From: Eutreptiella sp. 'Long Island Sound 2002'
Taxonomy: Eukaryota; Euglenozoa; Euglenophyceae; Eutreptiales; Eutreptiaceae
Direction: 5' to 3'
DNA length: 64,000 nucleotides
NCBI GenBank assembly: GCA_964036045.1
Contig: OZ038382.1
Span: 154,206,961-154,270,960, forward strand
Both the position numbers and the translations under genes were made by a program. This document shows, one piece after another, positions 42,446 to 54,406 of this stretch (within the stretch, counting starts at the first letter, position 1; each line of letters begins with the position of its first letter). The notes below the pieces were generated by a model that did not search any database, was not told the origin of the DNA, and was given only the letters and a program-made list of their open reading frames with translations.

Positions 42446-45400
42446 GTATTGTTGCCCCACCCTTGTCCAAGCCAGCCCCCCCCCCCCCCCTCCCTGCAAC
42501 CACTGTACATAGATGATGATGGATTGCACACACCTTATTGGACTAACGGCTGAAAGTGTCTATGGCGGAGGCATTCAGTCAATGAGAACCAACCATTGCT
42601 CTCCCTGCGAGAACAACACCATTGTCAGAACAACAGTTGGTGCTGTTTCCAAATTTTAGGACTTTCGTCTTGTTCTAGCGGGGGGGGGGGGGGAACGCCA
42701 TGCATGGCCATTATGGCCAAGCAACGGCTACAATACAGTTTCATAGGCCAGAGTGATCCTAGACGGTGACGACCATTGTCGATTTATGGCCAAGCCGACA
42801 GCCCAAAGCACCGACAAAAATAGACGATGACCGCAAGCGGTCAATGCTTAAATGACGAGGTTTGCACAGCAACCGCCCGTTCTGCACGCACTTGGAGTCC
42901 CATGGAGGGCTCGAATGCACTAGGCCACGGGGGATTCCAAATGGGACAGGTTGCAGGCACTTGGTTGTCAAGAAGGCAAAGGAGCGGAGCAGTGTAGGGC
43001 CTTGGGCATTTACCTGGGAACCATCCTCTTGAAGCGGGTGGAGTACGCTGTTGCTGCCCCCCCCCCCTCTCATGCTCTGACATGGCATACCAAGTTCATT
43101 TGTGTGGGCCAGCTGGCCAGCAGCCTCACCGGCAGCGGCGGCCGCGTTGCTTTTTCTTTGTCCAGCCAGCACTGGGCCACAGAAGACGAAGTCAGATGAC
43201 CCCTGCCCACCAGTCGGACTGCTCCACGGTCCCACTGCCCCGCTGCCCCGCTGCCCAACAGCCCCACTGCCCCACTACACAACTCAGATGCCGGCTGTAC
43301 CGTGTTTCTTTGGGGTATGAATTATTTTGGTCCTGATTTGTAGATGTGCGGGGAGCATTAGCGCGCCGGGCATTCTTTTCGGGCCTATTCCCCAACCATG
43401 ACCATTTCCGACTCCCTCCATGCTTTGCTCACTCCGTATCCACACCAAACAATCCACAAATTGAGTGGCCCATTGAGTTGGGGATATGCACTTATCATCT
43501 CTGGCGTGGCGGCCCTGATGAGTTGCACCAGTCCATGCGTGTTGTGTTGCATTTCACGAAATTTTGCATTCCGAGGCAGGTCCGTCACCCTCCTTATGGG
43601 CCATGGGATCATGTACCGCCTCATGTTTGGACCGATAAAAGCAACTCAGCTGCCATGCAAGATGAGGGAGAGGATGAGGCAGAGGTGTGTGCTTTGTGTT
43701 TTCAAAAGCGCTCCACCATCACAGTCTGTGGTGAGTGCAAGGAGCATTGATGTGCCGAACGTATTGACGCCGGATAATATTGTTTGTTAGGCACATGAGA
43801 AGTGACATGCATTGATGTTGAGTTCAGCCATTTCGCTTCATGCAGCGTGCTTTGTATGGAGGGTTTGCGGTCCACTTTGGTCTACTTAGGGTGCTTCTCT
43901 AGGGGAAGGCAATTCTGGGGTGAAAGTTGTGAAAGTTAATACAAAAGTGGCGCCGGGCCAACACTCCCCTGTGGACCAAGGTACTTGGTTTGTTTGCATC
44001 AGAGCCGGCCGCTTCGAGGTCTTGATGATACGGGTTTCACCGCCACGCACAAGGTGGGCCCTGTCGCAGATACAGGGGGGGTATGTACTATTATGTACCG
44101 CACTACTTTTGGGTCCTGGCCATATTTCAGACATGGGGGGGGGATGGAGGGGCTACTCACCGTTTGTGCACCTGCATCACCGAGTCAACAGTAGTCTTCA
44201 CTGACTTTGATGGAGCTCTCCTGCACATGTCCAAAGTGCCCAAATTGTGTGGCAATACTGCATAAATGAAAAAGGGTAGAGTAGATGCAGTGGTAGGTCC
44301 TAGGGTAGGTCATCTGCTGCGCTGGGGAAGAACAGTGATCAGGTGGAAGAGGTGGAGACGGGATCATAGCCCAGTGAGGGCCTACGGGTGCTCACAGGCT
44401 GTACCCCCCATTTCTGATACATGGTGCTGTTTCACCCCCGTGTAGTCCGCATGTGTTCCATTTTTTTTATTGGACAGTAACGTTGGACAGTGGTTCTTGT
44501 GGTTGTGCTGTCATTTCGGGATATCGGGCACATGTAGAACAGAGTAGATGCAGTGGTAGGTCCCAGGGTAGGTCGCTGTTGTAATTGCAAAATGCCTAAT
44601 TTCAGAATGCCAACAAAGTGTGAAAAGGTATGATGAGAGTAGGGTTCGGGTCAAGGTTGGCGCCAATTAAGGTTTCTTTGGACTGCATGCATCAAAGTTT
44701 AGCAACATATGTGCATTTACCCGCGTGACATTAGGGGATTGGATAATCTCGTCCCCCTCGTTCCTCTGAGCCTCCCTCGTCCCTTTGACCACTGTTTCTT
44801 ATCTGTTTTGACAGATTCTTAATCTTTTCCTCCGAATTTGTGCTCTTCTGCCCTTGTTGTTCTTGTTGTTGTTCTTGTCCTTCTTCTGACATGTGGTTGT
44901 GGTATTTCGGGGGCTTGGGCTCAGGCAGGATTTCAGGGGAAGGTTAGGCATTTTTGGGTATGCATTAAATTATAATTTCCAAAAAAAGTATTCTTTTTAA
45001 ACAATAGACCCCCCCTCCCCCTCCCCCCATCGCACTCAAACACAAACGCCATGTCCACATTCCAGCCATGCAGCTCTCTAGGCTTGGATTCTCTGTCAGC
45101 CATGCTCTGCAATATAGTGGTGGTTTCATGCAATGTCGTACGTGGCATGTTCTATCCACGTGCCCAACCTGGGGAGGTCAACAAAGGTGCCATTGACACA
45201 GGCGTCTTCGATCACGCGTGTGATGTAGCCTTCTTTTAAGTAATCCATAGTGCTCTAAGCCATCCTATGGGACTTTGTGGGGGTCCAGTCAACGGAGCCC
45301 CTTCGTGGGTGGGGGCTGGCCAAGGGGGTCTAGCATCCACGCTGGCGATTGAAATTCGGTGTACCCTGCTTCTCCATCTCTTTCTCTAATCAGCGTTGGC

Positions 45401-46455
45401 CCTACCGTTGTCAAACCGTGGCTGGTCGTAGCCTGCCCTGCCCCATGGTCAAACCGAGAGTCTGTGACGGCTGAGATCTAGATCGCAACCCCCCCTGATC
45501 TCACCGGAAGGACACAGGGCTGCCCGGGCAGGTCGGACAGTCTGTGATTCCAGACATTCGATAGCTCGGACTGCCGGGCGGGCGGTCACAGGCCAAATTG
45601 GCGGCTGAAGTTTCGTGGTTCACCAACGACGGTTGTCAGCATCCCAGCAACCGCCGTTGGTCAATGGTCGATTGCCCTCGGTGACCGTCTGGAAGTCACA
45701 GTTGCGACAAGGACCTTGCCCCAGCAATGCCGGATCCTCCATCCATCTTGCCGGGCTGTCCTTAATGAACGAAAATAATGGCTTCTCCGCAACGGCAATG
45801 CGATACTTTGGGGGAGTACCTGCGCCGCGCGCACACTGCGCATCGCCTGCGGTGGTTGCCCCAGGAACGGCCGGCTCGTTTCCCATCGATGATGTCCGTC
45901 CAGGTCACACTTTCGCTCTTTCCACTTCTGCCGGGTTGTCCCCTGCATTAAATTATAATTTCCAAAAAAAGTATTCTTTTTCAGCAATAGACCCTCCCCC
46001 CCCTCCCCCCATCGCACTCAAATACAAACGCCATGTCCACATTCCAGCCATGCAGCTCTCTAGGCTTGGATTCTCTGTCAGCCATGCTCTGCAATATAGT
46101 GGTGGTTTCATGCAATGTCGTACGTGGCATGTTCCATCCCAGTTGGCCCCAGCATCAAGTGCTCCCCTTTCAGGGCAAGCGACAGCATTCGGGTCATCCC
46201 CTACACATCCTCAGGTACGCATCGCTGATTGAGGAGCAGGTGGAGCACTTCTTAAAGGAGCAGAGCCTCACGATGCCTCAGGCTGTGGAACTCATCAAGC
46301 GCCTGCCCACCGAGGCCCAGCAGCAGCTGATCAGCTTGGACTTCATCAATGCCGCGTTGCAGTACGTGGATTTCCTGCGGTTCCTGAGGGAATATGCCGA
46401 TGTGTATGGGCAGGACCCCGATTCAGATAACGTGCTGCCGTTGGCCTCGCATTAG
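42273..46455 (+). CDS. BART-domain protein (ARL2-binding type), two exons
   Basis: Exons 42273-42445 and 46215-46455 join in phase (173 + 241 bases) to give 137 residues ending TAG. The protein starts MSDPQAFAEQLELFFVLSDD and continues FKMALWKWVRQHSTVLE, then across the splice YRGYASLIEEQVEHFL, and ends with LDFINAALQYVDFLRFLRE. This all-helical layout, with the LSDDF start, the E-Q-x-L-E-H-Y/E-V-Y-x-x-Y helix and a Phe/Leu-rich last helix, matches the BART domain of ARL2-binding protein and CFAP36-like proteins as I know them. Such domains bind GTP-loaded ARL2/ARL3 small GTPases in tubulin folding and ciliary traffic. Length is that of a stand-alone BART domain with a short acidic tail. The initiator is the first ATG in a suitable context before the domain. 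Confidence 0.78.
43203..43290. repeat. CCCACTGCCCCGCTG short tandem repeat
   Basis: Imperfect 8-9-base units (CCCCGCTG, CCCCACTG) at 43230-43275. Confidence 0.7.
44278..44574. repeat. 34-bp direct repeats flanking about 230 bp
   Basis: 44278-44311 and 44541-44574 start AGAGTAGATGCAGTGGTAGG and differ at one base. The enclosed 229 bp has no obvious element structure. Confidence 0.8.
44961..45157. repeat. Dispersed 195-bp repeat, copy 1
   Basis: From TGCATTAAATTATAATTTCC to GTACGTGGCATGTTC it matches 45944-46138 almost base for base, apart from C-tract length. Confidence 0.93.
45944..46138. repeat. Dispersed 195-bp repeat, copy 2
   Basis: Same orientation as copy 1, 983 bp further on. It ends about 75 bases before BART exon 2. 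Confidence 0.93.
46215..46455 (+). CDS. BART gene, terminal exon 2
   Basis: Acceptor CCTCAG, 241 bases to TAG 46453-46455. It encodes ASLIEEQVEHFLKEQSLTMP to DNVLPLASH. Confidence 0.82.
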
Positions 46456-48337
46456 GGCAGGTGGTGCCGGGGCTGTTTGATGGAGCGCGGGAGGGTCAGA
46501 GAGGGAGGAACGATCACAGAGCAATGGAGGGAGGGGTGCGCTGGGCGGAATGGAAGCGACGGAGGAACGGAGCAGACATGCCACGGGTATGATTGGGTTT
46601 CGTCAGGAATCAGCTTCCCATCTGTCGCCCAGAGACATCCCCTCGCAATGCACTCAGTAGGAATCAGCTGCGTCCATTACCCCACTCGGTAGGATTCGAC
46701 TCCTTCTGACCACGTCTGAACTGGCGGACGCCAGTGGCAGGTCTCGGAGGCAGGGAGGGAGGGAGGGAGGGATGGAGGGGGGTAGGGAGGGAGGAAGGCC
46801 GGTCGGGAGGGGGGTGGCAGGTGAGGTCGACATACCCCGGGCTCTATTCATGCAGCCGTATGGCCAGCGACGTAACCCCCCATGCACTGCCCCCGTCTGT
46901 CGCGGCGAGGACTTGCTGCGCATCCCCGGCGGACCATTGAACCCCCCGCTCTGCCCGCCTGCGAAAGTTGCACCCCTGAAATCGCGGGGCGAGGGGCTAA
47001 GCTGCGGGGACAGGGTTCGTGAAAGACACCTGCAGCTACCACCAGCCTCCCCGACAACAATGTACCCGTGACCCCGTGTCATTGCGCGGGTGCTGTGGGG
47101 GCTTCAGAGTGGAGTCCCGTATGAAATCATGCCGCTGTCTCTGCAGTATCAACGCCCGCTGCTTGATTCGCCCGGGGGGGGGGGGGGGGGGGGAAGGGGA
47201 GTGGAGGTTGGGGGGGGGGGGGCGTACCAACAGCCACAGCGGTGATTTGCTGCACCAGAGGCACTCAATGGATGATAGCAGCCTGGGCACGGGGGGAGGC
47301 AACAGCCCAGGCTTCCTCCTGGCGGCGGGGGGGGGGGGTCCCTGGATGATCAACGTCCGGGCCGTCCATGACCCCCCGCCCCCGGGTGGCGATCAAGAAA
47401 GCCCGCAGGATCTGGGGGATGACTCATTGACCCCCCCCCCCAAAGTTTCTTCACATAAATGTCTTCAAATGACAATCGCGTTTGGAGGTCCGCATACATC
47501 GTTCGCAGCACATGTGTTTGCTTTGCCTCCCAGCCACTCTTTCCTTTGGTAGCTCCCCAGGATGCGGGGAAATGAGCCATGGCGGTTGCGGCGATCCTTG
47601 CCCCCTGCACACAAGTTGACTGGGTCACCCGCATGCACACGGCACTACGACCAAATCCTGTACAACTGGGGCACCGTCTGCCCGATCGGAATCTCATCCG
47701 GGCGACCCTCCGGTCACATGTCAGAAGGACATCTGTTCGGGCCCCAATCGTTGGTGTGGACGGGGCGGACTGCAGAAGTAAGGGGGCTTACCGTTGGCAG
47801 TCAGTTGACGATGACTGAGCCCATTCTGGTCGATCCAGAGACCCTGTGCATTTCGCAGGCGTCCTGAACCGTCCCACACGTCCGTCCCCCGATGAAGCCA
47901 GTGCCAGACGCTGCTCCAGCCCCCTCCAGGACACCGCAACTTCAGAGCCCGGCTCCGTGCGGAAACCCGCATGGGTGCGCCCCACAGGGCTCCTTTCAAC
48001 AACTCGGCACCACTTTCCCCCCCCCCCCCTCTTAAAAGATTGGGCCAAACTTTATTCCGGGCCTTCGGCGCCAATTGGTTTCTTCGGCGCCTCTAAAAAC
48101 TCAGCCCAAGAGGGGGGGGGGTGGACCCCCCCCCCCCCCACTGAACCCCTCCTTAAAAGGAGCCCTGGCGCTCCCCTCTCCCAAGCAGTATCCCTCCGGT
48201 TCCGCTGCGACCCAACCCAACTATCAGTCGAAGGGGGGGGGGGGCCGCAGCATTCCTGCATGAAGTAGTCAGAGAAGAACACCAGGAAACACAGGACGAG
48301 GTGAAGGGAGGGCCGAAGCAAGAAGCACGTTAACGAC
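46456..48337. other. Intergenic; CTCAGTAGGA words and G tracts
   Basis: GGAGGGAGG runs at 46747-46800 and G tracts of 10-20 bases at 47166-47222. The decamer CTCAGTAGGA (46653) and CTCGGTAGGA (46684) match the interior repeats of the 32.2-kb MITE. A minus-strand frame at 47350-47697 contains VLRTMYADLQTRLSFEDIYV and could be an exon or relic. Confidence 0.35.
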
Positions 48338-49135
48338 ATGCAACACACAGCTCTGAAATGGGATTTTGGGAACCCCCAGGCCACACAAGGCAACAGCCCT
48401 TTTGAAGAGTCCCCAACACGTCCAACGTGGCCGCCGCTATGTCAGCCAGGCAGGAGCAGCAGCAGACGTGCCAAACGCACGCGGGGGGGGGCAGATGGGC
48501 GATGCACGGTAGCCTTTCCCAGCCGCTACGAGCAGACCGCAGGCGGCTACGACCGCCCCCCGCAGCCTTGCACGCATGTGTTTGCGTGTGTCGCGTCTGC
48601 TGAAGGTGCCGCCTTAGCGGATCGCTGTCGGTCAGCACTCACGTCGTTTGGCCCAGCCCCAAGACAAACACCACACACCATGTGGAGTGTTGAATCGAGC
48701 AGCGTTCATGTCCATGAGCTGTCTGAAGGCCAGTTCAGCCTGGCTGCTGCGTGTTGTGTGATGATGTTGTCTGCCATCTGGCGGGCGGGATGCGCCCAGC
48801 AGCAGAGCCTGGACAAGAACACGTGGTTTGCCGCAAGTCCGTCCAGCTGCGCTGTTTGGGCATTGATCGGATTGCTTCGCGGCCCCCCACACCCTCACAA
48901 TTGCAACAGCCGGTGCCCCCCAGAGCGGCGCAAGAGTCGATGTTATGGGGAAAGCAAACATATGGGCTGTGCATCCCCCCTCCCTGCATTGTGCAACGAC
49001 GGCATTGTGCAACGGCCACCCCCTTGGCGAACAGCGCCTTTTTTGCCTGAGGACACAGTTCAGCAACAACCCTGTGGTCAAACGGTAAAACATGAATCAT
49101 CATCATGTGAGGAGGGGGAGGGTTGCTACTATTAG
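48338..49135 (+). CDS. Long ORF, 265 codons, hypothetical
   Basis: ATG to TAG without interruption. The middle reads like protein (SSVHVHELSEGQFSLAAACC and WFAASPSSCAVWALIGLL), while the first 80 residues are Pro/Arg-rich, as expected for translated GC-rich DNA. The opposite strand is also open over 48632-49093, which weakens the case. No domain recognised. Confidence 0.25.
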   Translation: MQHTALKWDFGNPQATQGNSPFEESPTRPTWPPLCQPGRSSSRRAKRTRGGADGRCTVAFPSRYEQTAGGYDRPPQPCTHVFACVASAEGAALADRCRSALTSFGPAPRQTPHTMWSVESSSVHVHELSEGQFSLAAACCVMMLSAIWRAGCAQQQSLDKNTWFAASPSSCAVWALIGLLRGPPHPHNCNSRCPPERRKSRCYGESKHMGCASPLPALCNDGIVQRPPPWRTAPFLPEDTVQQQPCGQTVKHESSSCEEGEGCYY

Positions 49136-50015
49136 GGGGCGCACTTAGCGCATTTGGCGCGCAGTGCAAGCGCAATGCAGCTATTTGCGTGTGTGGCGGT
49201 ACTAGAGACCCATACTTTGTGATACTTGGGGGGGCATCATCGTTGTTTGAGAGTAGGTTTTGATACTTCTTCCACATTGGGGATATGGCATTTTTGGATT
49301 TTCACCTAGTTTCACCCATTTCCCCTTTTTTTCACACTTTTTTGCTCAGTTCCACCACATCCACTCTTTCCTAGATTGATTTCTCCGCACCACGGGACCG
49401 TGAGAAGGTAGAGGTGATGTATCCATGTTGTTTTCCCCCCATCATGGGGACCCCGAGTAGGCATGGCTGATGTCGGACCTCAGGATCATGATCAAGGCCG
49501 AGGGACAATCTAGCATCCTCTCCAAGTGTTGTATCACGTCCAAGTACTATAATCGAAGGTGACCTCACGGGCTTGATCAATGCCAAGGATCCTTCATGCT
49601 AGCCAAGACGTACCCTCCCGTCATCCCGAGACAGTTGGCAGCGGGGCTATGCTAGACGGCAATACCCAGCACCCCCAGGTCCATCGTCCCACCCCATTCG
49701 TGGAAGATGGACCACCTCCTACCCCCACTTAAGGAGGTCTCCCAAGGTCTACAGTGGGACATGCTCGTGAGGCATGGGTGATATAGGAGCGTTTGGAAGG
49801 GGTGTGCTTGGGGACTCTTTAGGGGGAACTTGGTCTAAAAAGTAGCACGCAATGGAGGCAATTTGGCCGGAGGGGAAAGAGCAGCGGGCCCGTTCAAGAA
49901 TGATGAAGTAGGGGGCGATGAGTCATTGATAAAGAGGTGAGGTAAGTGGTTTGGGATCTCCGGTCACCCTCGGTACATTCGACATATCCCATGTCGCCCC
50001 CCCCCCCCTTCCCAC
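49136..50015. other. No gene seen
   Basis: Unique sequence, T-rich at 49285-49340, with a C tract at 49995-50009 just before the SINE. Confidence 0.4.
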
Positions 50016-50249
50016 CCTCCAAGATGAGATGAAGGTCGCGTAGTTCAGCGGTCATGCACGTGACACCTGAACTAGAGGTGCTCGGTTCGAATCCCGGTGG
50101 GGTTGGAACGCAGTGTCCTAGGCGCTAGGGTGTCTGTGACCCCGCGAGCCGGAAGGGATGCTGCAAGGGACAGGTAGGGATCACGGATACGCTGGAGTTC
50201 GGTGAGCGCCCGAGCACTTTACCTTTACCTTTACCTCCAAGATGAGATG
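50016..50249 (+). mobile_element. Complete tRNA-derived SINE with 16-bp target-site duplication
   Basis: The 16-bp direct repeat CCTCCAAGATGAGATG occurs at 50016-50031 and 50234-50249. The element (50032-50233, 202 bp) has a tRNA-like head with A-box TAGTTCAGCGG and B-box CGGTTCGAATCCC, a body shared with copies at 24008 and 25222 (GCGCTAGGGTGTCTGTGACC, GAGCCGGAAGGGA), and a (TTTACC)n tail of three units. This copy defines the family's ends and looks young. Confidence 0.88.
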
Positions 50250-51514
50250 TCACCGGCCGCCGGGGGCAGAAGTGTGCGAGGTGAGCAGTGGGCCAGACAT
50301 TGCATATGCCCCCCCCCCCCCGGGACCCCCACCCACCCCTTGTCCCCCAGAACTACCGTGACAAACAACAAGTCATATGGTACCGGACACCGGGTGTTCC
50401 AATTGGAACCCGATTAGCCTCTATAGGTTAGCCCCCCCCCCCTTTGCCTCCCATGCCCTAGATAGCGGCCGGGTGTGCCCCACTACGGACTCGGGTGGGG
50501 TTCGAGGTCCCCACCGGGGAACACTCTTCAGGGCCGCAAGTGCCAGAGGGTGGGTGGGTTCGAGTGCGTTGTGAGGGTGTAGCTCATGCCCCCTGCACAG
50601 TCCCTTGGGCTACTGATGCAGTGAGACAGGGGTGGGTCGTGAGCACAGGGACCACCACCACCCATAATGCAGACTGGAGGGGCAATGCCCTGTATCCTCC
50701 TTGCGTTCATACTTGCCCAATCAAAGTGGCGACATTGCTAATGGGCACAAACCTTGAGGCCTTGGGGTGTAGGGAGGATCACTGTTGCCGGCCACTGGGT
50801 GCTTGCAAAACCCAAATCAATGTCAAAAGCACATGCGAAAAACGACAATCACACAAAAGCCTCAGAAGCCGGCAACCCACATAGGCCAACAGCGGCTGCG
50901 GGTGCCTTTTTACACTAAGATTTAATTGGGGAACAACCCCGTTTCCCCCATGCATCAACAGGGCGCAACCAGCAAGCAAAAACACCAAATCACTCCAAAG
51001 CGGAGAGGACTCGCTTGGTGGAGGAATGGCCATCGTTAGGAATGTCTAAACATGGTGACCTATCTGACCGTAGTTCTTGTGGCCAAGGATGATCAAGGCA
51101 AGATGGCATTTTGTGAGCTTGTTATAGGGGGGTTGCTTGCGAAGAGTTTTGTTTGCTCATAACAACACTCTGCTGGAGATTGCAACCCCAACATGCTCAC
51201 CAAAGATGTTTTAAATCTGTTTTTGATGCCTGGAAAGCAATGAAAATGTTTCTTATACCGGCAGCTCTAGCAAAGGCGCATTTGGGCAAAAAATGGCGCA
51301 CAATGCTCTTCAAAGCCCTCAACCTACAACTTCTGTTTTTTTTTATATGTTCGTCGGCCATGGCAAATGCTGCTAGACTCACCACGTCTTTCATATGCAC
51401 CCACTTCTTGGCTCACCAAGAGTGACGCGTAAGCGTAGCCTTGTTACGGAGCACGGTTTACCGTGTCGAGGTTTTACAACCCTTCTTAGGGTCCAGGCTA
51501 AGCAGCAGCAAGCA
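50250..51514. other. No gene seen
   Basis: C tracts at 50309 and 50432. Short open frames lack consistent character; a minus-strand frame at 50779-51033 is weak. Confidence 0.4.
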
Positions 51515-52115
51515 GCAAGCAGACGATGAAAAACTCCTTTTGGGGACACCGCGGCTCAAAACCTTTATCAAGGTAGCAAAAAAACAACCGCGGAGCAATT
51601 GCCCATCACCTTCACCTAGTTTTGTGCCATTTCGAGCCGTTTAGCCCGTTTTATGGCCGATGTAGTGTCCAAAAAATGGCCGTTTTCAGACAGTTTTGAG
51701 GATGATCGTCCTGAAAGTCCAGGACAATGGCCGATGTGTCTGGTTGGCGTCTTCCATGAAGGCCGTTCTTCTTCCATAGGGATTGGGCTGTTAAATGATT
51801 GCTAATGGGTACGTCCACCACGCCATGGTGCCATGCGGTGGTCCATTCTTAGGTGAAATTGAGCCGTGCTTCGGCCGTTTTTGAAGATGCGCAAGTGGCA
51901 ACATGTAGACACATAAAAAGTTCTTTTGGTAACAGTGTGTCTCAAAATCAGTAGTGACGTAGCACAAAACAACCGCGGAGCAATTGCGCATCACCTTCAC
52001 CTCGTTTTGTGCAATTTTGAGCCGTTTGGCTTGTCTAATTTAGTGTCCAAAAGTGGTCGTTTTTAGGCTGTTTTTAGGAGGATCGTTCTGAAAGTTCAGG
52101 ATGATCGCTGGTGTG
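51515..52115. repeat. Two diverged copies of a dispersed repeat
   Basis: 51515-51745 and 51900-52115 share AAACAACCGCGGAGCAATTG, GTTTTGTGC, GAGCCGTTT and a TTTTGAGGATGATCGT-like end. The second copy extends upstream to 51779 and matches 54164-54406 in the same orientation. Confidence 0.8.
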
Positions 52116-52289
52116 TGAAGTAGGTGTCTCCAATGAGGGCCATTTCCCCCAAGGACGTTCCCTAAGACCCTCTTTTTTTTCTCTCTTAAGGAACGATGGT
52201 TGTAGGGTTACCCTGAACCATCTAGGACCCCCGTGAGGGGTATTTTTCCCTTAGCCCGGTGAGGGCCCTTGTTGAACCCGTGTTCCGGG

Positions 52290-52925
52290 ACCCCCGAGAA
52301 GGCCAGGGTGACGTAGCATTTCCGCCCTCTTTTGGGCCCCTGCCACGGTAGGGATGAAGCAACCACTCCCGATTTTGTTCCCCTATGTTGGGGACCACTC
52401 CTGATTTTGCTCCCCTTTGTTGGGGATCCTGGAGAACGCAAGGGTGACGTAGCATTTCCGCCCTCCTTTGGACCCCGGAGAAGGCAGGGGTGATGTAGCC
52501 ACTTCTGATTTTGTTCCCGTTTGTCGGGGACCACTTCTGATTTTGCTCCCCTTTGTTGGGGATCCCCGAGAATGCAGGGGTGACGTAGCATTTCCGCCCT
52601 CTTTTGGGCCCCCGAGAAGGTAGGGGTGAGCTAGCCACTTCTGATTTTGTTCCCCTTTGTTGGGGACCACTTCTGATTTTGCTCCCCTTTGTTGGGGATC
52701 CTGGAGAACGCAAGGGTGACGTAGCATTTTTGCTCTCCTTTGGGCCCCGGAGAGGCAGGGGTGATGTAGCCACTTCTGATTTTGTTCCCGTTTGTCGGGG
52801 GCCTCTTTTGACTTTGCTCCCCTTTGTTGGGAGTTCCCTGAGAATGCAGGGGTGACGTAGCATTTCCGCCCTCTTTTGGTCCCCCGAGAAGGCAAGGCTG
52901 AGGTAGCCACTTCTGATTTTGATCA
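52290..52925. repeat. 135-bp tandem repeat, about 4.7 units
   Basis: Units start near 52290, 52427, 52560, 52697 and 52834. Each contains GATCC, GAGAA(G/C)GCAGGGGTGA, GTAGC and TTCTGATTTTG words. Minus-strand open frames here are artefacts. The words GAGAAGGCAGGGGT and ATGTAGCC are shared with the 53-bp array at 54.9 kb. Confidence 0.93.
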
Positions 52926-53540
52926 AGTTGTCTGTGTCACTTCTAAGATTGCAGCAGAAACATGGCCTGAAAGTGGACGTTGTCTGTGGTACAGTCAATG
53001 CTTTGTGTTGCCAATTGATGTACATGAAGCGCAAATCGGTTGATGGTGGGTGGGAGCAGCATCTTTGGCATGATCCCGCTGTCTCTCCCGTTCAAGGTGC
53101 TTGCGCTCATTTTCCTACTTTTCTAATTCAGATGGGCAGCAGCGCTTTGCTAGAGGGGTGTGGGTGCAGCAAGAGGGACTGCCACATTGCATTGAGGCAT
53201 CATATTGCTCATGTGAGGGTGATTTTTCTTTTGTGACATCCCATGACCACGGCCAAAGCACCCAGCGTATGTCCTGTCAATTCGGTGTAATGGGCCATGT
53301 GTTGAGGAGTGGTTTCTAGGTGAAGTGTTTGCTGAGCTGCATGGCGCGCAATTTGGGGCACGACGTCGTGTCGGACGGAGCACTGTCAATGTAGAGGATA
53401 ACACATTGCTTTGCTTTAAGCATTCAAACATTTTTCAAACCCTTGTGATGTGCAAGACTTTGAACCCACTGAACAGTTGATGTCATTTTGGGCCGGAACC
53501 AGCATGACACACACACAGGACGTGGAAATCTTTTGGAATT

Positions 53541-53820
53541 GAAGAGCTGTATCGCAGGGAGGGGGATGCAGACTCCGAAGTTGAGGAAGACGTCGTTGAG
53601 CCCAAAACGGTTTTTAAAGCTATGCCGCAATCCAAGAAGGATCCTCCCATTCGTTCACGAGGGTTTGAGTATGATGTGGATGCAGCACTTGCGGCATGGC
53701 ACTATGCATTAATGGGTGTTGTGTAAACTCGAGGCTGTTTGCCCCAAGTATGGTTTGTCTGTTCGGGGGAACAAGGCACATGTGTTGGTGCATCTTGTGG
53801 GCCACGTTGCAAGCAAGTAA
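53541..53820 (+). pseudogene. Element fragment with SAP-like motif
   Basis: Frame 53541-53724 encodes a Glu/Asp-rich stretch (EGDADSEVEEDVVEPKTVFK) and PPIRSRGFEYDVDAALAAWH, ending TAA. One base later another frame (53725-53820) continues with LEAVCPKYGLSVRGNKAHVL, which fits the helix-turn-helix core of a SAP DNA-binding motif. The two pieces look like one coding sequence broken by a frameshift. SAP motifs bind DNA in host and transposon proteins. Confidence 0.4.
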
Positions 53821-54163
53821 GAATATTCACTTTTTTGGACACAATTTTGGTTGACTACGAAACTCGTGGGTGTGAATAATCTGAAATTGTTCAGTGTTTG
53901 TCTGCGTGTTTGTGCTATGGACCGCAATACCAGAGTTCAACTGATCCACATGTGTATGCCTATGTAGGGATGGACTACAAATCCAAAGTGCAACTGCTTC
54001 GCATTTGTATGCCTTTGTAGGAATGGAGTGCAATCCTAGAGTCTAGGGTACCCAAGGGAGAAGAGTGGCAACACCCAGCCGGGGACAACTGTTTTGGGGT
54101 TTTGGGTGTAACACCTCGTTTCATTTTTTTTTTATAGTTAGGGAACGTCCTATTTCCCCCATA

Positions 54164-54406
54164 GGGCTTGGGCTGTTAGATGATTGCAACTGGGTGCTCA
54201 ATAATGTGTGTGCCACACCGTGGTGCCATGCGGTGGTCCATTTTGAGGTGAAAATGAGTCGCTTTTGACCCGTTTTTCAAGATGCGCACGTGGCAGCAAG
54301 TAGACACACAGAAACTCTTTTTGTTCACACCGTGGCTCAAAATCAGCATCAACATAGCACAAAACAACCGCGGAGCAATTGTGCATCACTTGCACCAAGT
54401 TTTGTA
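54164..54406. repeat. Dispersed repeat (matches 51779-52014)
   Basis: Shares GGTGCCATGCGGTGGTCCAT, AGATGCGCA and CAACCGCGGAGCAATTG with the earlier copy, at roughly 80 percent identity by eye. Confidence 0.88.

Larger units (their letters stand above)
42446..46214 (+). other. BART gene intron (3.8 kb)
   Basis: GTATTG...CCTCAG. It contains several C/G tracts, a 34-bp direct repeat (44278, 44541), two copies of a 195-bp repeat (44961, 45944) and a + frame near 43640-43750 with two CxxC pairs (CALCFQKRSTITVCGEC) that may be a zinc-binding transposon relic. No additional BART exon is needed by the alignment. Confidence 0.7.

Noticed and set aside
52222-53034. 270-codon minus-strand ORF
   Set aside because: It is a translation of the 135-bp tandem repeat.
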